Notes under the pieces: model-generated | The model's database searches: none | Seen by the model: only the letters and a program-made list of their open reading frames with translations | What the model was told of the DNA's origin: nothing | NCBI GenBank assembly: GCA_964621525.1 | Contig: CAZUMS010000015.1 | Span: forward strand, 1 to 64,000 | Direction: 5' to 3' | Source of the DNA: CAZMGV01 sp964621525 [NCBI: uncultured bacterium] | GTDB lineage: Bacteria; JAGRBM01 | DNA: 64,000 nucleotides | Made by a program: the position numbers and the translations under genes | In this document: positions 60,155-64,000 of the stretch, piece by piece | Layout of the letters: every line of letters begins with the position of its first letter | How positions within the stretch are numbered: the stretch's first letter is position 1

Positions 60155-60382
60155 GGATACCGGGACCGTCCGTCCCCGACAATACCAGAACTTCCGGACA
60201 GGTACCTGACGCACGGCATACGTGGTTAGAAAATTCCGGCCCTGTGCGAAAATCAGGGTGGAAACTGGGGGCCTCATGGGTTGAGGTCACGGTTGCGGTG
60301 GGAATTGGTCTGCTTCTGCTCCATTTTGATGCGGATCGTTTTCCCCGATGTAATATCTCCGGTCACTGGAAGGGTTTGCCCG

Positions 60383-60994
60383 TCAGGATTTCCGTAAAAC
60401 TTCGGCTTCCACATAATGGCTCACGAGGTCGGCAATCCCTTCGCCGACCTGTTCGTAGGTCACGGGCGGGTTTTCCGCCGAAAGCTGACGGAGCACGACA
60501 AATATTCCGGCATTGATGAGAATGTAGGCCAATGTCGGGATATTCCGGATCTTCATGTATTCGGGATGGTTGCTCAGGTACTGGACCAGAAGGTCCATGA
60601 GCGCCTTGCTCACCGGTTCGATGCTGTCCAGCGGCTCGGTTCTGATGAGCTGCCGGGCGACCGAGAGATACCGGCCGTTGTTCCGGGTGAGGAGTTCGCC
60701 GAACCGGGCGACGATCAGGCGGATCGCTTCGCGAATCTCGAGCTTAACGACCTCGGGGGTGAGTTCCCGGATCAGGACCACCACATCGTCCGAGAACTTG
60801 CGGTTCATGGCGGCGAAGAGGTCTTCCTTGTCCGCAAAATATTCGTAGAGCGAACCGACACCGATCCCTGCCGCATCGGCAATTTGCCGGGTGGTGGTAT
60901 CCGAAGGGCCGTGCCGGGCGACACAGATAAAGCCCGCCTCAATAATGGCCTCAACCGTGGCCTTTGACCGTTTTTGAGTAGGTTTACGTGGCAT
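60383..60994 (-). CDS. TetR-family regulator of the diiron/FMO cluster
   Basis: 203 residues. HTH at about 12-60 (KATVEAIIEAGFICVARHGP, RQIADAAGIGVGSLYEYFAD), then a ligand domain typical of long-chain or aromatic-compound TetR regulators. Divergent from the diiron genes, 100 bases apart, with a perfect palindrome in between. Confidence 0.92.
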   Translation of the reverse strand: MPRKPTQKRSKATVEAIIEAGFICVARHGPSDTTTRQIADAAGIGVGSLYEYFADKEDLFAAMNRKFSDDVVVLIRELTPEVVKLEIREAIRLIVARFGELLTRNNGRYLSVARQLIRTEPLDSIEPVSKALMDLLVQYLSNHPEYMKIRNIPTLAYILINAGIFVVLRQLSAENPPVTYEQVGEGIADLVSHYVEAEVLRKS

Positions 60995-61007
60995 GTTCCA
61001 ATCCGAA

Positions 61008-61037
61008 TTGAACCCGAACAGTTGTTCGGATTATCAT
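61008..61037 (+). promoter_or_regulatory. Promoter with TetR operator filling the spacer
   Basis: TTGAAC (61008-61013), 18-base spacer, TATCAT (61032-61037). The spacer holds the perfect palindrome ccgaaca-gt-tgttcgg (61014-61029). Partial half-site aatccgaa at 61000-61007. A repressor bound here would block polymerase on the rightward genes. Confidence 0.7.
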
Positions 61038-61094
61038 AAAGACAACGGTGGGAGCAATGGCTCTAAGCTGATAAAGGCAGGAGACCCCAAGAAC

Positions 61095-62021
61095 ATGAAC
61101 ACCACTGAAGTCCGGCAGGCGATGGAAGCGGAAGCCCGGAAGCTGAACGGTGCCCGGGCCGGCGTGCCGGTGAGGCACATGGATTTCATTCATCCGGCGG
61201 ACAAGCCCCGGTTCTTTTTCTATGACCGTAACCCGCTGGCGACGTCCCTCTTCGCGGTGTTCTCGGCGATCTTCCCTCCGGGCGAGCGGTTCTTTGTCGA
61301 ATCGGTCCGCCGCTTCCGGGACCGGATCGGGGACGAGACGCTCAAGGCTCAGGTTTCGGGATTCATCGGGCAGGAATCGGTCCACGGGCGCGAGCACGAA
61401 CGGCTGAACGAATGGTTCGTGGCGCACGGGTTCGACATGGCGATGCCGGACCGCATGATCCGGTTCAGTCTGGGACTTCTGGAACATCTGCCGCCGTCCC
61501 AGCAGCTCGCCTGCACGACTTTTATGGAGCACTTCACGGCGCATCTCGCCGAAGCGTGGCTGACCGACGTTCGGTTCCGGAAGGGTGCCGACCCCGAGAT
61601 GCTCCGGCTGTGGAGCTGGCACGCCCTTGAGGAACTGGAACACAAGGCGGTGGCGTTCGACGTTCATCGGGAAGTGAGCCGTCACGAGCATCTGGAACGG
61701 GTGCTCGCCGGGCCGCTGGTCGTTGCGGCGCTGCTGCCAGGCATCGTGTTCAGCCTCGTCTGGCTGGTGGTGAGGCAGGGTGAGGCCGCCAGTTTCCGGG
61801 AACACGGCCGGGGGATCCGGGCGCTGATCGGACCGGGCGGGTTTCTCACGAAAATCTTCCCCCGGATGCCGGCATACCTGAAAAGGGATTTTCACCCGGA
61901 CCAGCATGAGACGAAGGCGATCGAAAAGGCCTGGCGCGAAAAGCTGTTCGGCCCGTCCGGCGAACTGAACGGGATGTTCAGAAACCGCGAGGCGGCCGAA
62001 CGGGCGGCGGCACAGGCGTAA
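61095..62021 (+). CDS. Metal-dependent hydrolase, ferritin-like fold (COG3687 type)
   Basis: 308 residues from MNTTEVRQAMEAEARKLNGA, AGGAG 11 bases upstream. Conserved His/Glu clusters of the predicted metal-dependent hydrolase family: FIGQESVHGREHERLNEW, STFMEHFTAHLAEAW-like and WSWHALEELEHKAVAFDVH. A membrane-active helix (VVAALLPGIVFSLVWLVV) follows. The true substrate is unknown; these genes often sit beside FMO and TetR genes. Confidence 0.85.
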   Translation: MNTTEVRQAMEAEARKLNGARAGVPVRHMDFIHPADKPRFFFYDRNPLATSLFAVFSAIFPPGERFFVESVRRFRDRIGDETLKAQVSGFIGQESVHGREHERLNEWFVAHGFDMAMPDRMIRFSLGLLEHLPPSQQLACTTFMEHFTAHLAEAWLTDVRFRKGADPEMLRLWSWHALEELEHKAVAFDVHREVSRHEHLERVLAGPLVVAALLPGIVFSLVWLVVRQGEAASFREHGRGIRALIGPGGFLTKIFPRMPAYLKRDFHPDQHETKAIEKAWREKLFGPSGELNGMFRNREAAERAAAQA

Positions 62022-62060
62022 ACAGCAGCAGCTTTGTTTTGCTCGCGGAGGATATGGAGC

Positions 62061-63125
62061 ATGGGTTTCGCAGGTTTCGGTCCGTCAAAGATCCAGTTCA
62101 ACACTTTCTCGTTCGAAAAGTCCGCGGACGAAGCCCACCGGTTCACCAGGTGCGAGAACATCTACCACAAGGGGCAGGATCTCGCCTGGGACGGCAAGGA
62201 CGTCCTGAAGATGCTGCTGAAGGAGCATGGCGGTATCCATCTCTCCGAAACGAAGAAGAAGGCGCTCGAACAGGTTTTTCTCGGCACCATGTGGGGCGAG
62301 TTCGCTGCCTGGCGCATCTCGCTCGAGATCGCCGACGGTCTTGCGCCGATGGAAGCCAAGATGGCGGCGACGAGCCAGGCGTTCGACGAGGCCCGGCACT
62401 TCTATACGATGCACGACTACCTGACGGCGCTTGGCGACGTGCCGGACCACCGCCGGATGGACCGGGCCGTGCGGGCGCTGCTGGATCTGCCGCTCGACAC
62501 GGAAAATCTGGCACTGAAACTTCTCGGCATGCAGATTTTCATCGAGCCGATGGCGCTCACCCTGTTCCAGTTCATCCGGGAGAGCCGCCCCGAGCCCGTG
62601 ATCGCCGAACTGATGAAATACTACGAGCGGGACGAAGCCCGGCATGTGGGGCTCGGGATGCAGTATTTCCCGGTCATGGCAAAGCGGATGAACCCGTTCG
62701 AGGCGCTCCGTACGATCATGTTTCAGGCAGAACTGATTGCAATCGGTATGTATGAAATGAAGGTTCTGGAGCCGCATTTCGAGGTGCTCGAACTGGATCC
62801 CTATCGCATGATGGAGAACGCCTGGTCGAAGCAGAACATCGTGCTTCAGGACACCGTCCGGGCGTTCGGGCTGAATCCCGCGCGCGTCAACCGGGCCCTC
62901 AGCGGTATCCTGGGGGCGATTCAGGCGTACCTGTTTTCTCCCGGCGCACGGCGCCGGTCGCAGCTCCGCCGTATCCGGGATGCCTGGGGTGCGCTCCATG
63001 CAGACATGCAGGGCGAACTCAATTATGATCCTGACTCGATCGCCGCTCACGACCGCCACGACATCCTCACCGAGAAGGGAATGGTATCGGGCGCATCCGG
63101 CGGGACGGGGATCTGGGACCGATAA
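62061..63125 (+). CDS. Diiron ferritin-like oxygenase (AurF/RNR-like)
   Basis: 354 residues from MGFAGFGPSKIQFNTFSFEK, CGGAGGA upstream. Four-helix diiron ligands: MWGEFAAWRI (Glu), FDEARHFYTMHDY (Glu, His), FIEPMALTLF (Glu), YYERDEARHVGLGMQYFP (Glu, His). The ExxH pairs are those of ribonucleotide-reductase-like and AurF-type N-oxygenases. Reaction unknown. 40 bases after the previous diiron gene and 38 before the FMO gene. Confidence 0.82.
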   Translation: MGFAGFGPSKIQFNTFSFEKSADEAHRFTRCENIYHKGQDLAWDGKDVLKMLLKEHGGIHLSETKKKALEQVFLGTMWGEFAAWRISLEIADGLAPMEAKMAATSQAFDEARHFYTMHDYLTALGDVPDHRRMDRAVRALLDLPLDTENLALKLLGMQIFIEPMALTLFQFIRESRPEPVIAELMKYYERDEARHVGLGMQYFPVMAKRMNPFEALRTIMFQAELIAIGMYEMKVLEPHFEVLELDPYRMMENAWSKQNIVLQDTVRAFGLNPARVNRALSGILGAIQAYLFSPGARRRSQLRRIRDAWGALHADMQGELNYDPDSIAAHDRHDILTEKGMVSGASGGTGIWDR

Positions 63126-63162
63126 GCGGCCTTGCGGGCGGATTTCGAAGCGGGGGGCGGTA

Positions 63163-64000
63163 ATGACGGCGATGAGCGGACGGCCCGTGACGGTCGCGGT
63201 GATCGGCGCTGGCATGTCCGGCCTCAACATGGCGATCCAGCTCCGCAGGGCCGGGATCGAGAGCTTCACCGTTTTCGAGAAGGCCGCCTCCGTCGGCGGC
63301 ACCTGGCGCGAGAACCGTTACCCGGGGCTCACCTGCGACGTTCCGGCGCAATGGTATACCTATTCCTACGAACCCAATCCTGAATGGACCCACCGGTTCG
63401 CGCGGGGCCCGGAAATACGGCAGTATTTCGAGCGGGTCGCGCGCAAGTACAACCTTCTTCCCAAGATACGCTTCGGCACGGAAATTGTGGAGGCGTCCTT
63501 CGGCGATTCCAGATGGACGCTGAAGACCCGCACCGGCGAGGTTCATTCCGCCGACGTGCTCGTCGCTGCCACGGGCGTCCTTCACCACCCCAGCGTTCCC
63601 CAGATCGAAGGGCTCGATGCGTTCGGCGGCGATTCGTTTCACAGTGCCCGCTGGCCGGACGGTCTCAGCCTGAAAGGCAGGCGGATCGGAATCATCGGCT
63701 CCGGTTCCACGGCGCTCCAGATATTGCCGGCGATCGTGGAAGAAGTCCGGAACGTGCATCTGTTCCAGCGTACGCCGTCGTGGATACTCCCGGTCCCCGA
63801 CCGCAGGTATTCCGGCCTTGAGAAGGCCGTACTCCGCCGGGTGCCCGCGCTTTCGCACCTTTCCTATGACGTATGGGACCGGATGTTCACGGTCTTCGCC
63901 GATAACAGTCTCGGCACCAAGGACGGAAGCAGCCGGCTCCAGCCGTACGTCCGTTACCGTTGTCTTCAGTACCTCAAAACGGTGAAAGACCCCGGTCTTC
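63163..64000 (+). CDS. Flavin-containing / Baeyer-Villiger-type monooxygenase, partial
   Basis: 279 codons to the window end, then cut. FAD Rossmann motif AVIGAGMSGLNMAIQL, EKAASVGGTWRENRYPGLTC (GGTW signature), the FMO/BVMO fingerprint FGGDSFHSARWPDG, and NADPH motif IGIIGSGSTALQILPAI. Inserts oxygen into ketones or oxidises N/S atoms using NADPH. Third gene of the TetR-controlled rightward cluster. Confidence 0.93.
   Translation, partial: MTAMSGRPVTVAVIGAGMSGLNMAIQLRRAGIESFTVFEKAASVGGTWRENRYPGLTCDVPAQWYTYSYEPNPEWTHRFARGPEIRQYFERVARKYNLLPKIRFGTEIVEASFGDSRWTLKTRTGEVHSADVLVAATGVLHHPSVPQIEGLDAFGGDSFHSARWPDGLSLKGRRIGIIGSGSTALQILPAIVEEVRNVHLFQRTPSWILPVPDRRYSGLEKAVLRRVPALSHLSYDVWDRMFTVFADNSLGTKDGSSRLQPYVRYRCLQYLKTVKDPGL

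Noticed and set aside
62085-63302. 405-codon minus-strand frame opposite the AurF-like gene
   Set aside because: Shadow; the plus strand carries diiron motifs.

Overview
The window is 64 kb of high-GC bacterial chromosome from a Gram-negative organism. Evidence for an outer membrane includes a type IV pilus secretin operon, a TolC-like channel, an Omp85-type barrel, a TonB-dependent receptor and a small beta-barrel. Several features resemble deltaproteobacteria-like or related soil and groundwater lineages: an XRE gene in front of pilMNOPQ, an alaC-hom pair, hopanoid-type hpnI and hpnK, a mitochondrial-type aconitase, a CobA-HemD fusion, and diiron plus flavin oxygenases. The exact phylum cannot be fixed from sequence reading alone. 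No rRNA, tRNA or CRISPR array was seen.

Layout. 1-1500: the degraded tip of an RHS-repeat gene, two AT-rich orphan genes and an IS5-type transposase remnant. 1850-8730: promoter, XRE regulator, pilMNOPQ and a putative lipoprotein, closed by a strong terminator. 8755-13518 (minus): a TetR-controlled efflux operon (outer-membrane channel, membrane-fusion protein, ABC ATPase) with no permease gene, followed by a conserved hypothetical. 13730-15530: a HigBA-type toxin-antitoxin pair with a perfect palindromic operator, then a second AT-rich cassette. The two AT-rich areas share a 26-nt near-identical repeat. 15601-20292: glycerophosphodiesterase, recG, a small barrel protein and a PIN toxin pair. 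20392-28873: alaC-hom, an IclR regulator coupled to an HtrA protease, a membrane-anchored spermidine-synthase-like protein, an M28 peptidase lipoprotein, a TetR regulator and yacG. 28906-39328: a SUMF1-like protein, then a long minus-strand run (aconitase, exported protein, small membrane protein, priA, CtpA-type protease, rhomboid). 39557-40227: a third toxin-antitoxin pair. 40232-45599 (minus): hemC, cobA-hemD, fmt, rsmB and a VOC protein. 45796-49308: a YfhO-like membrane protein and a methyltransferase. 49317-53081 (minus): hpnI, hpnK, a small EamA transporter and a DegT aminotransferase, closed by a terminator. 53202-59678: Omp85 barrel, TonB receptor, FmdB zinc ribbon, patatin and MFS transporter. 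59738-64000: bacteriohemerythrin, a TetR regulator and, divergent from it, two diiron proteins plus a flavin monooxygenase that runs off the window.

The two most interesting clusters are as follows. (1) The hpnI-hpnK-EamA-DegT operon repeats the logic of the Arn lipid A pathway (aminotransferase, polyprenyl or lipid glycosyltransferase, deacylase, small flippase) but uses hopanoid-type enzymes and has no hpnJ. (2) The terminal TetR-diiron-diiron-FMO cluster has a 16-bp palindrome placed exactly between candidate -35 and -10 boxes, suggesting a ligand-induced oxidation pathway. The horizontally acquired parts stand out by low GC and carry a shared repeat of unknown origin.
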